This document shows positions 36,501-45,115 of a stretch of 64,000 nt of DNA, in pieces (position 1 is the stretch's first letter; every line of letters begins with the position of its first letter). Under the pieces are notes generated by a model. The model made no database searches, had not been told where the DNA came from, and worked only from the letters and a program-made list of their open reading frames with translations. The DNA comes from Candidatus Aminicenantota bacterium (GTDB lineage Bacteria; Acidobacteriota; Aminicenantia; UBA2199). The position numbers and the translations under genes were made by a program. The stretch covers positions 1 to 64,000 of the forward strand of contig JAPKZK010000041.1 in NCBI GenBank assembly GCA_026393835.1. The letters are read 5' to 3'.

Positions 36501-37482
36501 CCACCATGCCACCTTCGGGTATTTTGTCGGGGATATAGAGTTTCTCAAACAATTGCCGGGGTTTGAGGTTAAAGGAGAATAGTTCCCGGCTGCCGATAAA
36601 GGAGTTTCTCTTCTCTTTGTTAATGGTGTAGGCGGCGCCGGAATCGAGGGATTTAAGGAACGCTGTTTTTGGGCCGGGGTCCCCGGGCGTTTGCCCCGGG
36701 GCCGCAAACGTTGGGATTTTTTCTTTATAAGAAATAGAGAGGTAGGTCAGCCCCTGGATCCTGGCGATATTAAATTTTATGAAAAGCGCCTCCCCAAATT
36801 TTAAAATATCCCCGTCCCGGATTTCGAATTCCGTGTTTTCGGATACCGCGTCTTGCCGGCGGCTTCGTATCATGATTATAGGTAAGCCGGGGGACTTTGC
36901 CCGCAGGGCGCCGGGAACGCCGGTGGGATTGTTTTTTATCCTGCGGAGTTCCAGCAACTTACCGTCGAAAGGTTTTCCCGCGGGAATGATCCGCGCCAGT
37001 TCAGCGGCCGATATTTCCACCAACAGGTTTTTCAGTAGTTCCCGGCGTCCGGCCTGGGCCAGGACTTGCTGCCTGTCTTCGGTCAGCCATCCGCCGATGT
37101 ATTTCGCTTCGGTGAAACCGGTAAAGGCTTCCATGATGGGGCGATGAAATATTTCCTTATAATATGTCTCCCTGGGAAAGATATTAAATATAAAGCGGCG
37201 GTTATCCATAACGATCAGGTCGTCATCCTTGAGTTCGACGGTCTTTTTGACCGGGACGCCTTTTATCATTATGTTATCCGCAAGGGGTTCCAGCAGGAAA
37301 CCGCGGTCGCCGTCCTTGTAACGGATATCGAAGATGCCGCCGTAATCGCGGAGTTCTTCAAGGTAGACCAGTTCCGTGTTATCTTCGATATCCCTGGGAT
37401 AGGATATGGAGTTTAACCGCAGTATGATTAAGATGATGATTAACGCGGCGATAACTGAAAATATCTTAAAACTGTTTTTCAT
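33559..37482 (-). CDS. penicillin-binding transpeptidase with FHA-like and carbohydrate-binding-like regions
   Basis: A 1307-residue membrane-anchored class B-like PBP. One N-terminal helix (FKIFSVIAALIIILIIL) is followed by two FHA-like beta segments (about residues 25-100 and 205-270). A middle region (about 480-740) contains LKFRYFRKKFQLE and VSWKIYASGDYSLRVNRRVV, the pattern of the N-terminal sandwich of alpha-L-rhamnosidases. The transpeptidase domain has S933 and K936 (GSTAK), S1016 and N1018 (SYN) and K1242 (KTGT), all intact. It is therefore probably an active DD-transpeptidase, roughly twice the usual length. It is the last gene of a three-gene operon, 12 bp after the SEDS gene, with AAAGGTGA before the ATG. 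Confidence 0.85.
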   Translation of the reverse strand: MKNSFKIFSVIAALIIILIILRLNSISYPRDIEDNTELVYLEELRDYGGIFDIRYKDGDRGFLLEPLADNIMIKGVPVKKTVELKDDDLIVMDNRRFIFNIFPRETYYKEIFHRPIMEAFTGFTEAKYIGGWLTEDRQQVLAQAGRRELLKNLLVEISAAELARIIPAGKPFDGKLLELRRIKNNPTGVPGALRAKSPGLPIIMIRSRRQDAVSENTEFEIRDGDILKFGEALFIKFNIARIQGLTYLSISYKEKIPTFAAPGQTPGDPGPKTAFLKSLDSGAAYTINKEKRNSFIGSRELFSFNLKPRQLFEKLYIPDKIPEGGMVDIKELLDRDMYYRKDNCYYPVTTEFLSQLQKIPGGKKDKKDSAALRDYLEKNNITWREFSDYSEFKNYAGKARSLIRKMQNKGIFQVFCREVEKLNNRHQVIGVGLNVDKSHIREVVYKSPGHSWMNASPLLENTPIVSGIDTFYWGSLIEMTDEPVEFRVTFKQTPLSVRLIAAADFGYSFDGQNYTRGNFFDGPQAAAIPMSKNEIHIKVWNLETFNRRIGSTNFQAEVIFTNPDGSPFRLVSDETWEASINTAQWTAAFVNPPYSLSDPGIGAGPIDSLWYDETWDPVYSGLKFRYFRKKFQLEAVPRSVSWKIYASGDYSLRVNRRVVEASDDFVRALNKGENEITVMAARKGYRKNFYADYMLKADNSRLLLKQDQVERLSFNRLQDALKPLVSDNNNTPLAFNAEVNAKRQRFYAPRVTAELLSFFGSSGEGVWGLEQIFSKLSPQDRVTGVRLTIDREWQAIALEAMEKTLRAARDSELNDPDYRYLKRELAATEVLLQAKRSELVLSEPTARQSVMQDIIGLQTRIEEIKKEIDKIKNYFYEAAVVLMGPKGNILTAASYPYDDDAMKALNPDIAKPYLPRENPFLNRSWAWKYNPGSTAKILDSAAYLCSADRKDAKGRYLFPYLRDLLSSAGSFKNFPRLDLQDSFMLNGKEIVFRIRNFQGHIMPEGFCSLTDAFAHSYNTYFSYLALHSNRVLTVDSLAYGYGENINNNDENNRKIFIIKAGLPAAQTYMEYPMLEIAEKLMINQEIDLLYNLKNAPFAANLVRTPNDSFVAVESRFPVNAYRPANVAHYAIGQGDFQVTALQNAMIAAAVLNRGVLYRPSVVRSVTMKESPEPVTTGNNDPAKNKNTGVEKIISFDPERDKVRVFPGEGAEQVKEAMKAVVERGTANTVFQEIREGREFYAKTGTAETELYGDNSLFVGFVIFRDGTPLVFSVIVPRAGLGAKVAGKLTEDILKAVIDYENSKGGNW

Positions 37483-37494
37483 TGGATCACCTTT

Positions 37495-40400
37495 TTATTT
37501 GGATTCTTCCATATTGTTACCCAGGACAATCATCAGGAATGAAAAAGGCAGGGCAAACAGCAGGAGTAAATTATTGGAATAGGAGAGAAACGGGAGTGAT
37601 TGCCCCATGACCGGGAGCAGTCCCACCACGTAAAGGGCGGGAACGATGTATTGGGCCAGGAAGATAACGGCCAGGAACTCCAACTGGTAGAGATACCAGG
37701 AAAAGGGAGAACCCCTGCTTTGAACAGCGGCGCTGTATTTTTGGTTCATTTTATGGACATAGGCGATAATTAAGAAAAGGGTAAAAAATATGAAGGCGGC
37801 GCCGACGGTTCCCAATACCCCGATATAAAGGCTGAATCCCAGGTCTTTCTCGATTAACGGCACATGACCGGCGGCGGTAAAGGCGGCGGTGGATTTGCCG
37901 AAGGTCCCGGCCCCTTTCATGAACCAGAGGGAATTGACGTACTGGTAAGATAGGTTATAATCCCGCCAGGGATCGAGCCACGAACCGATCCGGCCGCCCA
38001 GGCTTTTGGGCGCCGCCGGGGTATGAAAAAACGCCGTGTAATTAATGCCCGCCAAAAGGGCCGCCAATATTATGCTGAAACATATCTTCGCCCCCTTCCC
38101 GGTTGTTTTATTAAACCACACCCTTGCCAGCATTACCAACAGCAGGACGGATAAAATAATACCGAAATAGACAAAGGGGAATGTATAATCGGCGAGGGCC
38201 GTAACGCTTATCACCAACGTTACCAGGATTAAGGCGGCCAGGAATAGTTTGAATTTCCATGTTTTTTTAATCTTGATGATATGGTATAAGAAAACGAAAG
38301 AAAACACCAGTAGGGGGGATAGGTCCATGAGAAAGGCCGTCAACAGGAAAAAGGGGATCAGCGCCAGCCCATAAATCCACAGTACGTTTAATTCCATGCC
38401 TTTATCGATACGGCTGACCCAATCGGCAAAATAGAGGGTCAGGAGTATCTTGCCCAATTCGATGGGTAAGAAGAAAAACCCGGCCATGGAAACGCCCAGT
38501 TCGCTGCCCAGGAATATTTGCAGGACGATAAAAAACAAGGCCAATAGTAAAAACAGGTCGGCAATAATGAGGTAATTCCAGCCTTTTTTATTGAGAATGC
38601 CGCCGAGCCCGAAAAAGATACGCCGGTGATTTTCATCTTCAAAACCGGCGATGATTTTTTCCACCACATTTTTTATATTTAAAGGGTAACCCTGGGAGTT
38701 TTTATATTCGTAATAGAGGTCCTTGCGCAAACGGATGAGAAAAACAACGATAAAAAGCAGGACCCCCGCATAAAGGAATATCTTACTGTAATTGACCAAC
38801 AGGACCAGCAGCGACGCCGCGACCAGGGGAACATGGAATTTTTTCCGGCTGAGGACGCGGTAGAGAAAAACAACCCAGCGGTTATAGCGGCTTAAGACCA
38901 GGAATAAAAAAAACAAGCCCACGAAGAGCGGGAGGGCGGAACCCTTGTATTTTTGAAAGCCATCCAGGTAGTTATTATTGTAGAGGGCCAATGCGCCGAA
39001 TACGAGGTAGCCCAATCCCAACATAAAAAATACGAAATGGTAGATTACTACGTTATGATTATTGAGCAGGCCCAACCGGGATAGGCCCCTGTTCTTTACG
39101 GGTAACGCGAAATAATTTACGAACCAGAAGAGCCAGAAGGGAATAAATATAAAGTATATTAGGCCGTTTATATAAGCGGAATAATTTTCATTCACGACGC
39201 GGGATAAAACGATACTATTCCCGCTGTCCTCGTTTATGCCGGCGACGGTTAACCGCTCTTTACCCGCGGCGGCATCGGCGGGGATGGAGTTAAAGCGGTG
39301 GGGAAAATCCAGGTATAGATAATTCCCCCCGGGCGTAACGCTAGTTAGATCGCTGATAATAGCTTGATAATGGGGGGAGAATTTGATTTTCTCAGGGCCC
39401 AGTGGAACCAGGGACAGGTTGGTTCTCGTCGCCAGCAATTCATAAGCAGTATGCCCCAGGATAAGGATGTGTTTCTGATCATAGGCTGCTTTCTTTTCGA
39501 TATCTTTCAATTGGAATGATTCGGTTCCCCGGGTAACCTTAATGGAATCTTCCTGGGAAAAGTCATAATGCTGGAAAGTGAAATCCCCGTCCATCCGCAG
39601 TACCAGGGGCAAAATAAAAATGGTGGCAAAGGAAACCGCCAACGCTGTCGCCCCCCAATTCCAGCCGGGTTTTCGTTTGTATTGAATATAGACGATAAAC
39701 GGGAGAAATCCCAGGATGATAATGAGTTGCAAGACCAGGGAAACCGCCCCGGCCATAAAAGGGAGGGATGCGAATAATAGCAGCAGCAGCGCCCCGTTAA
39801 AGCGATTCTTGAGGTAGAGATAAACTCCCAGGGATAATAATAATATGGTGAGGAAAATCACCAGGTAATAAATATTCACACCCAGGAAATACCGGTTGGG
39901 TTCATAAGCAAGGGCTGCCAGGTTTTTTTCTAAGCGGCCGGGGAGAACCAATTTATTCAAACCGACGGAAACGCGGGAAACGGGTTGGTATTTAATGATC
40001 AATGGCTTATTAAGAAAGGTATGAAGGGTGACGACCCGGCTTTCGCTCTGACCGGGAGCCTGGACAGCGACCCGGATAGAGCGGCCAAGGGGATATTGGT
40101 TATTTATTTCCAGCAGCCGGATTTTTTCCCTGCCCATTATTTCGATCTCATCGCCTGTTTTGAGGGCCAGCTTATTGAGGTAGCGGCCGTCCAGGTCCAC
40201 TTTTTTCGTCCGGCTAATATTCCGGATGGAAAAATCAGTCGGCCCTAAGGTCAGGCGAACATGGGCGCCGGCGGCGGAATCGTTTTCAATGGTAATATCG
40301 GAGACTTCTTTGGAGTTCCCGATAATGATTTCTTTTTGTTGGGGTTTGATCTTGAAATCGTATTTCTCGATAAAATAACCGGTATCCGCTTTGAAGTCCA

Positions 40401-40743
40401 TGCCCAGCAGCAAGAATAAAGAAACCAATACGACGGTAATGAGCGCCATGCCGATAAAGGATTGAATGGGGGATTGCGCCGCCGGACCGGGGTTTGGGAG
40501 TTCTCCCGGCTCTTTTTTGCCGGGTTTCCGCAGTATCCCTACCAGGATAATGAGCAGGGCGGCCACGGAAAACAAAATCATCAGGCGGGATTTGAGCAAA
40601 ACCAGTAAAACCGGCAGCGCAATGAGGGTAACCGCCGGCAATGTCCGGCCCGGTTTTTCGCCCCTTCCGAAAAGAAGCGCATAACAATAGATCAACCACA
40701 GCGCCCAGCAGAAATACATGACTACCTGGAGCAATTTTTCCAT
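37495..40743 (-). CDS. SEDS-family glycan polymerase (FtsW/RodA-like) with FHA-like domain
   Basis: A 1082-residue polytopic membrane protein. N-terminal helices are followed by a soluble FHA-like segment at about residues 138-215 (IIIGNSKEVSDITIENDSA, HVRLTLG, LNKLALKTGDEIEIMG). A second soluble region lies at about 395-520. The C-terminal third holds the SEDS core: WFMKGAGTFGKS, then GHVPLIEKDLGFSLYIGVLG with D967 at the position of the catalytic Asp, and LLPVMGQSLPFLSYSNN, the conserved SEDS ending. It is more than twice the size of FtsW or RodA. It sits between the FHA protein and the PBP gene in the operon, so it most likely works with that PBP in building a cell-wall glycan. Confidence 0.83.
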   Translation of the reverse strand: MEKLLQVVMYFCWALWLIYCYALLFGRGEKPGRTLPAVTLIALPVLLVLLKSRLMILFSVAALLIILVGILRKPGKKEPGELPNPGPAAQSPIQSFIGMALITVVLVSLFLLLGMDFKADTGYFIEKYDFKIKPQQKEIIIGNSKEVSDITIENDSAAGAHVRLTLGPTDFSIRNISRTKKVDLDGRYLNKLALKTGDEIEIMGREKIRLLEINNQYPLGRSIRVAVQAPGQSESRVVTLHTFLNKPLIIKYQPVSRVSVGLNKLVLPGRLEKNLAALAYEPNRYFLGVNIYYLVIFLTILLLSLGVYLYLKNRFNGALLLLLFASLPFMAGAVSLVLQLIIILGFLPFIVYIQYKRKPGWNWGATALAVSFATIFILPLVLRMDGDFTFQHYDFSQEDSIKVTRGTESFQLKDIEKKAAYDQKHILILGHTAYELLATRTNLSLVPLGPEKIKFSPHYQAIISDLTSVTPGGNYLYLDFPHRFNSIPADAAAGKERLTVAGINEDSGNSIVLSRVVNENYSAYINGLIYFIFIPFWLFWFVNYFALPVKNRGLSRLGLLNNHNVVIYHFVFFMLGLGYLVFGALALYNNNYLDGFQKYKGSALPLFVGLFFLFLVLSRYNRWVVFLYRVLSRKKFHVPLVAASLLVLLVNYSKIFLYAGVLLFIVVFLIRLRKDLYYEYKNSQGYPLNIKNVVEKIIAGFEDENHRRIFFGLGGILNKKGWNYLIIADLFLLLALFFIVLQIFLGSELGVSMAGFFFLPIELGKILLTLYFADWVSRIDKGMELNVLWIYGLALIPFFLLTAFLMDLSPLLVFSFVFLYHIIKIKKTWKFKLFLAALILVTLVISVTALADYTFPFVYFGIILSVLLLVMLARVWFNKTTGKGAKICFSIILAALLAGINYTAFFHTPAAPKSLGGRIGSWLDPWRDYNLSYQYVNSLWFMKGAGTFGKSTAAFTAAGHVPLIEKDLGFSLYIGVLGTVGAAFIFFTLFLIIAYVHKMNQKYSAAVQSRGSPFSWYLYQLEFLAVIFLAQYIVPALYVVGLLPVMGQSLPFLSYSNNLLLLFALPFSFLMIVLGNNMEESK

Positions 40744-40782
40744 GTAAAAACTCCTTTGTTACCTTGTTACATTATTACCTTA

Positions 40783-42666
40783 TTACCTTCTAATAATGCT
40801 TCTATTGACATTGATTTTCCGCAGGATACTCTTTTGTACCCTGGCGCTGAGGGGGGATTCCGTTACCAGGGGAACGATGTATTTAAATACCCTGCTGCCG
40901 ATAATCACCAGGTCATTATTTTTCATGGCCGCCGACTGGGCAAATCCCGCCAGCTTTTGCGGGATGCCGGAAACAGGCCGGTGTTCGGACATGTCTTTCC
41001 TTAAATCCGCCAGGAAATGCACCAGTTTTTTTTCTTTTTCACCGCCGGGTACGGGTTCAACCCGGAGCGTGGGGATGACGGGTTTTTCCAGGTCCCGGGC
41101 CGCCACCAGGTAAATGGGATAACTCAGGGAAATATTATAAATCGAATCCCCGTCATCTTCTTTTACCAGGACGGCATGGTCCCTGGAAGCCCCGATTCTC
41201 CAGAAATCGTCGTCCTTTTTATTTAACCGCACCATTTGCCCGGGTAACTCGTCTCCCAGGGCCCTGTCAAGGTTATCCAGGGGTTCCCTGCCGAAGATAT
41301 AAAAATTAGACTCCAGGTAGGTTCGCTCCACCACATTACTTTGTAACGACCAGCCGAAATAAATCCTCAGTTCTTTATCGTCTACCCGCGCCAGGAACGA
41401 ATTGGAAATCGAATAATGGATACTGTCCAATTTTGCCGTATAATCCACGGTTTCGTAAATACCCCGTTTGTAGATTTTTTCTCCCGATTCAGGGGAGAGG
41501 ATGGAAACTTCCCCATCCATGCTGGAGGAGTAAAATTTGACATTTTTCTTTTCGCCGCCGATGGACATGATATAGGAAGCGATATCGTCATCTTTGGGCA
41601 AAGGCAGCAGGATCATTTCGTTTTCCAGGTACGGGAGGTTTTCTTCTTTGAAGCTGGGGGGTTCCACGATTTCGGGCGCTATTTCCGCTGCCTCTTCCGC
41701 TTCCATGTCCTGGCCGGCGCTTTCCTCTTCTTCTTCCTCGATTTTCGGGATATAGGTAATAATGGATAGTTTAAAATCGTTTATCCCGGTTTCCTGGAAG
41801 TACCCGGGGTTTATGGTATAGAGGATCGTTTCGCGGTCCGGGCCGGGAATAGTGGTTGTATCGGAAAGAATATCGATGCCGCGTTTCTTAAGATCGCTAA
41901 AAAATTTCAGGCTTTTGCAGTCCTCGGAGAGGCGGAAGAAGAAGAACCGTGGATTTTCCGGGTGGTACAATTCCGGGATAAAGAGGTTGTGATACCATTC
42001 GCCGCCGACGTAAAAATAAGCGCCTGCCTGGTCGCTGTGTTTTTTGAAATAATCCACCTGGTAAGATTTTTTCAGCATTACCGGTTTCCCGCCTTTTCCA
42101 GCGGTGGTGGTGACCAAATCCGCCTTAATCTCGGCGATTTTTTCGCCCTGGGTATCGAAATTTGCAAACCCGCCGGCAATAATCAATAATTCGCCCGGTT
42201 TAATATTGTAGGGGTTCTTTACCGCGGTAATTCCATTTTTCTGATACTTTGTACACACGTCTTCTTCGCTGATGAAATAAATTTTTTTCAGCGCCAGGTG
42301 GTACCCGGAGTTTAACTCATCGATCAACCGTTTTTCCCATTCGTTCCTGCGGACATCGAATTGAACTTCATACTGATTGGGGTATACGATAAAGACGCCG
42401 TTGATTTCCCGGATATTCCGCTTGAGGTCGTTAAAAAAACGATTACCCCGGGCATTCAGTTTAACCACTTTTTCTTTCGGAAGAAAATCCTTATCGAAAG
42501 TAACATTGATTTTCATCATAAAAGCGGGATCAAATTCCAGGTCGCCGCCGGCATCTTCCACGGAATAGACTTCAGGATTACCGATAACCAGGTTTATCGC
42601 GCCTTGCGCTTTTTGCATCAGTCCTTTAAAATAATTCTTTGCCTTTTGATCTTGTTCGTCACCCAT
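40783..42666 (-). CDS. FHA-domain protein, first gene of the second SEDS/PBP operon
   Basis: A soluble 627-residue protein without signal or membrane segment. The N-terminal 120 or so residues (FFNDLKRNIREINGVFIVYPNQYEV, WEKRLIDELNSGY) recall the N-terminal domain of actinobacterial FhaA, but this is tentative. A very acidic linker (EEEEEESAGQDMEAEEAAE) lies near residue 310. Residues about 450-535 look like an FHA phosphothreonine-binding domain: FYIFGREPLDN and WRIGASRDHAVLV, corresponding to the GR and SRxHA motifs, with Ser-Arg-Asp-His retained. The ATG at 42666 has AAGGAGA and a clear promoter upstream. FHA proteins next to SEDS/PBP genes usually read signals from Ser/Thr kinases, which fits the kinases at 13355 and 15362. 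Confidence 0.6.
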   Translation of the reverse strand: MGDEQDQKAKNYFKGLMQKAQGAINLVIGNPEVYSVEDAGGDLEFDPAFMMKINVTFDKDFLPKEKVVKLNARGNRFFNDLKRNIREINGVFIVYPNQYEVQFDVRRNEWEKRLIDELNSGYHLALKKIYFISEEDVCTKYQKNGITAVKNPYNIKPGELLIIAGGFANFDTQGEKIAEIKADLVTTTAGKGGKPVMLKKSYQVDYFKKHSDQAGAYFYVGGEWYHNLFIPELYHPENPRFFFFRLSEDCKSLKFFSDLKKRGIDILSDTTTIPGPDRETILYTINPGYFQETGINDFKLSIITYIPKIEEEEEESAGQDMEAEEAAEIAPEIVEPPSFKEENLPYLENEMILLPLPKDDDIASYIMSIGGEKKNVKFYSSSMDGEVSILSPESGEKIYKRGIYETVDYTAKLDSIHYSISNSFLARVDDKELRIYFGWSLQSNVVERTYLESNFYIFGREPLDNLDRALGDELPGQMVRLNKKDDDFWRIGASRDHAVLVKEDDGDSIYNISLSYPIYLVAARDLEKPVIPTLRVEPVPGGEKEKKLVHFLADLRKDMSEHRPVSGIPQKLAGFAQSAAMKNNDLVIIGSRVFKYIVPLVTESPLSARVQKSILRKINVNRSIIRR

Positions 42667-42707
42667 ATTAAGTCTCCTTATTAATTTGTTAGGATTCGTA
42701 AGGGAAT

Positions 42708-42736
42708 ATTATATATGACCCGGTTTTTTTTTGTAA
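42708..42736 (-). promoter_or_regulatory. promoter of the FHA-SEDS-PBP operon
   Basis: On the minus strand TTACAA (42731-42736), a 17-bp spacer and a perfect TATAAT (42708-42713). The predicted start near 42701 gives a leader of about 35 nt that contains the AAGGAGA ribosome-binding site. On the opposite strand, TTTACT, 17 bp and TACAAT near 42783-42811 may serve the amidohydrolase gene. Confidence 0.65.
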
Positions 42737-42837
42737 GACTCAAAAAAATTTTTTTTAATTTTAACTCGACCGGTTAAACTCGCACTTTACTTCAAGAAAT
42801 TTTTTTAATACAATTTGCCCTTATAAGGACAAATATC

Positions 42838-44016
42838 ATGAAACAAAAAATATGTATCCCTTTATTAAAAGACCATCACAATCACCCGTCCTTCTACGCC
42901 CTTTTCAATGATTGCCTGAACCTCCAGGAGATAAAGGACAAACAAAAAGCGCTGCAAATGGTACAGTCCCTGGACAGGGACAGGGTTTCCGTCGTTTTAG
43001 GCTGGAACACGGGATTCTATTCCTTTTCGGAAGAGGAATTGAACCGGTTCCCATCGGTCATCATCGTCAATATCTCCCTTCACTCGTTTATTATGAATGC
43101 ACGCGCCGAAACCGCACTTAAAGAAAAATACCCCGACATCGTTGCCAATTATAAAAATCATTCATGGTATGAATCGCATTTTGCCCGGATGATGATATTC
43201 ATGGCCGACATGGCGGAACCTACGGAACAAAAAGTAAAAACTCTTTTCGATAGCTTATACGAAAAAGGGGTCTATTATGCCGAGGATATGTTATTGACCG
43301 GCGAGAAAGTCTATTCCATTATAAACGCATCGCCTTACCGGGAACGTACGGCTTTCTGGGCGGACCCGGCGACATTCAAGAATCTTAGTCCCGGGGCTCA
43401 GAAGGGAGTAAAAGGAATCAAACTGTTTACCGACGGCGCATTGGGCGCAGGCACCGCGGCTTTGACCCTACCCTATAATGACGGGAAAAAAGCCGGACTG
43501 CTCCATACGGATGATGAACTTTTCCGGCAGATGCGCGAAACGGCCCTGCTGGGCAAAGCGGTTTCGGTTCATGCCATCGGTGATATGGCTATCTTCCAGG
43601 TGGTGCGCACGGTGCTGAGGTTAAGAGACGAGGGATTTCCGTTCCCTGAAGTGCGCATGGAACACTGCCAATTTATCGATGAAAAAACCGCGCATGAAGC
43701 CAAAGAGATGGGGATTATTCTATCCATGCAGCCCAATTTCAGCGTCGATTCCACGGTTTACCGCGACCGGCTGCCGGCCCGATACCTTGAGCAAAACAAT
43801 CCGTTTCGTATGTTGATCGATAAAGTAGGTTTTATTCCCGGGAAAGATTTAATCTTCGGCACCGACGGCATGCCCCACGGTATAACAACAGCGCTTCAAA
43901 GCTGTCTTTTCCCTCCATTTCCACAGCAGCGGTTGACCCTGGATGAGTTTATTGCCGGGTACTGCATGCCGGACAAATCTTATGGGCAGGTGGAAATAGA
44001 GGTAGAAAAAATATAA
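42838..44016 (+). CDS. amidohydrolase, YtcJ-like (Amidohydro_3)
   Basis: Metal-dependent hydrolase of the amidohydrolase superfamily. DHHNHPS near the N-terminus supplies the HxH metal ligands. KLFTDGALG follows a position where family members have a lysine or glutamate ligand. VSVHAIGDMA and MEHCQFID give the two further His ligands, and FGTDGMPHG the catalytic Asp. At 392 residues it is shorter than YtcJ (over 500) and has a reduced N-terminal beta-sandwich, but the barrel looks complete. Substrate is unknown. AAGGA precedes the ATG. It reads in the same direction as the DHH gene about 100 bp downstream. Confidence 0.8.
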   Translation: MKQKICIPLLKDHHNHPSFYALFNDCLNLQEIKDKQKALQMVQSLDRDRVSVVLGWNTGFYSFSEEELNRFPSVIIVNISLHSFIMNARAETALKEKYPDIVANYKNHSWYESHFARMMIFMADMAEPTEQKVKTLFDSLYEKGVYYAEDMLLTGEKVYSIINASPYRERTAFWADPATFKNLSPGAQKGVKGIKLFTDGALGAGTAALTLPYNDGKKAGLLHTDDELFRQMRETALLGKAVSVHAIGDMAIFQVVRTVLRLRDEGFPFPEVRMEHCQFIDEKTAHEAKEMGIILSMQPNFSVDSTVYRDRLPARYLEQNNPFRMLIDKVGFIPGKDLIFGTDGMPHGITTALQSCLFPPFPQQRLTLDEFIAGYCMPDKSYGQVEIEVEKI

Positions 44017-44122
44017 ATAATCTTGAAATTTATTTCATAATGTTTTATTATTAGCACTCGTTTATAAAGAAATTTGGGATGAATCGAAAAGCTAGATTTA
44101 AAACGATCCCGGAGTTCAGTCC

Positions 44123-45106
44123 ATGAGAATTATTACACGCCCCGATTTTGACGGCATTGTTTGTGCGGTTCTTCTATGTGAAGCACTGGACATCGATGAA
44201 CAAATCTATTGGGTGGAACCTAATATGATGCATACCGGACAGGTAGAGGTCCATAACCGCGATATTATTACCAATTTAGCCTATCACCCAAATTGCCTGC
44301 TGTGGTTTGACCACCACGTGACAAACCGGGTTACTGTACCCTTTAACGGCGCTTTTAAAATCGCCCCTTCGGCGGCCGGTATTGTTTTCGATTTCTTGAA
44401 CCGGCCCGACCCTGTGAAAAATCCAAAAGACAGCGCGGGGATTGCAAGCCGGATAAAAAAATTTAAGCGGGATTATACCGAACTGGCAGCGGCCGCCGAT
44501 AAAATCGATTCCGCAGAGTTGACCCTGCACGAAGTCGAACACCCCGAAAAATACCCGTATGTGATGCTTGCCATGACCATTTTCAGTCATATTAGCGCCG
44601 ATGAACCCTACTGGAACCGATTGGTGGAACTGTTGAGAAAATACGAAATCCGGGAAGTATTAAAATACCCGGAAGTCAAACAGCGCATAAAAGCTTCTCT
44701 TAAAAGAAACAAAACCTACGCCTCCCTGCTGAAAAAGCATACTATATTTAACCGGCATATCTCTATCACGGATTTCCGCTCCTTTAAAAAGGAGCCAACC
44801 GGGAACCGGTTCCTGGTGTTCTCCCTGTTCCCGGGAAATTCGGTAAATGTAAAAATTCGCCATCACGATGAAGACCGGGAGAAAATAATAGCCAGTATCG
44901 GGCGCAACATATTCAACAGCCGCTGCCATGTAAACGCCGGCCTGCTGTGCGCCCGGTTCGAAGGCGGCGGTCACTTCGGCGCCGGGTCATGCACCTTCCA
45001 TGTAAGCAAAACCGACGAATACCTCTCCCTCATCCTCGACACACTTTTAAAAAATGAATCCCCCGCGGCAATGCCGCCGGATGATAAAAATGCTTTAAAA
45101 GATTGA
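44123..45106 (+). CDS. DHH-family phosphoesterase
   Basis: Predicted cytoplasmic phosphodiesterase or exopolyphosphatase-like enzyme of the DHH superfamily. RPDFDG at residues 4-9 corresponds to motif I (D-x-D ligand residues), WFDHHV near residue 55 is the DHH motif, and GGGHFGAGSC near the C-terminus corresponds to the DHHA1 GGGH motif. Family members cleave oligonucleotides, cyclic-dinucleotide products or polyphosphate; which of these applies here cannot be told. CCCGGAG lies before the ATG. The next gene starts 9 bp after the stop, which suggests co-transcription. Confidence 0.8.
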   Translation: MRIITRPDFDGIVCAVLLCEALDIDEQIYWVEPNMMHTGQVEVHNRDIITNLAYHPNCLLWFDHHVTNRVTVPFNGAFKIAPSAAGIVFDFLNRPDPVKNPKDSAGIASRIKKFKRDYTELAAAADKIDSAELTLHEVEHPEKYPYVMLAMTIFSHISADEPYWNRLVELLRKYEIREVLKYPEVKQRIKASLKRNKTYASLLKKHTIFNRHISITDFRSFKKEPTGNRFLVFSLFPGNSVNVKIRHHDEDREKIIASIGRNIFNSRCHVNAGLLCARFEGGGHFGAGSCTFHVSKTDEYLSLILDTLLKNESPAAMPPDDKNALKD

Positions 45107-45115
45107 GAATAAATA

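Noticed and set aside
42667..42837. Riboswitch in the divergent region before the amidohydrolase
   Set aside because: Only promoter boxes and A/T tracts are visible; no conserved aptamer-like stem arrangement.
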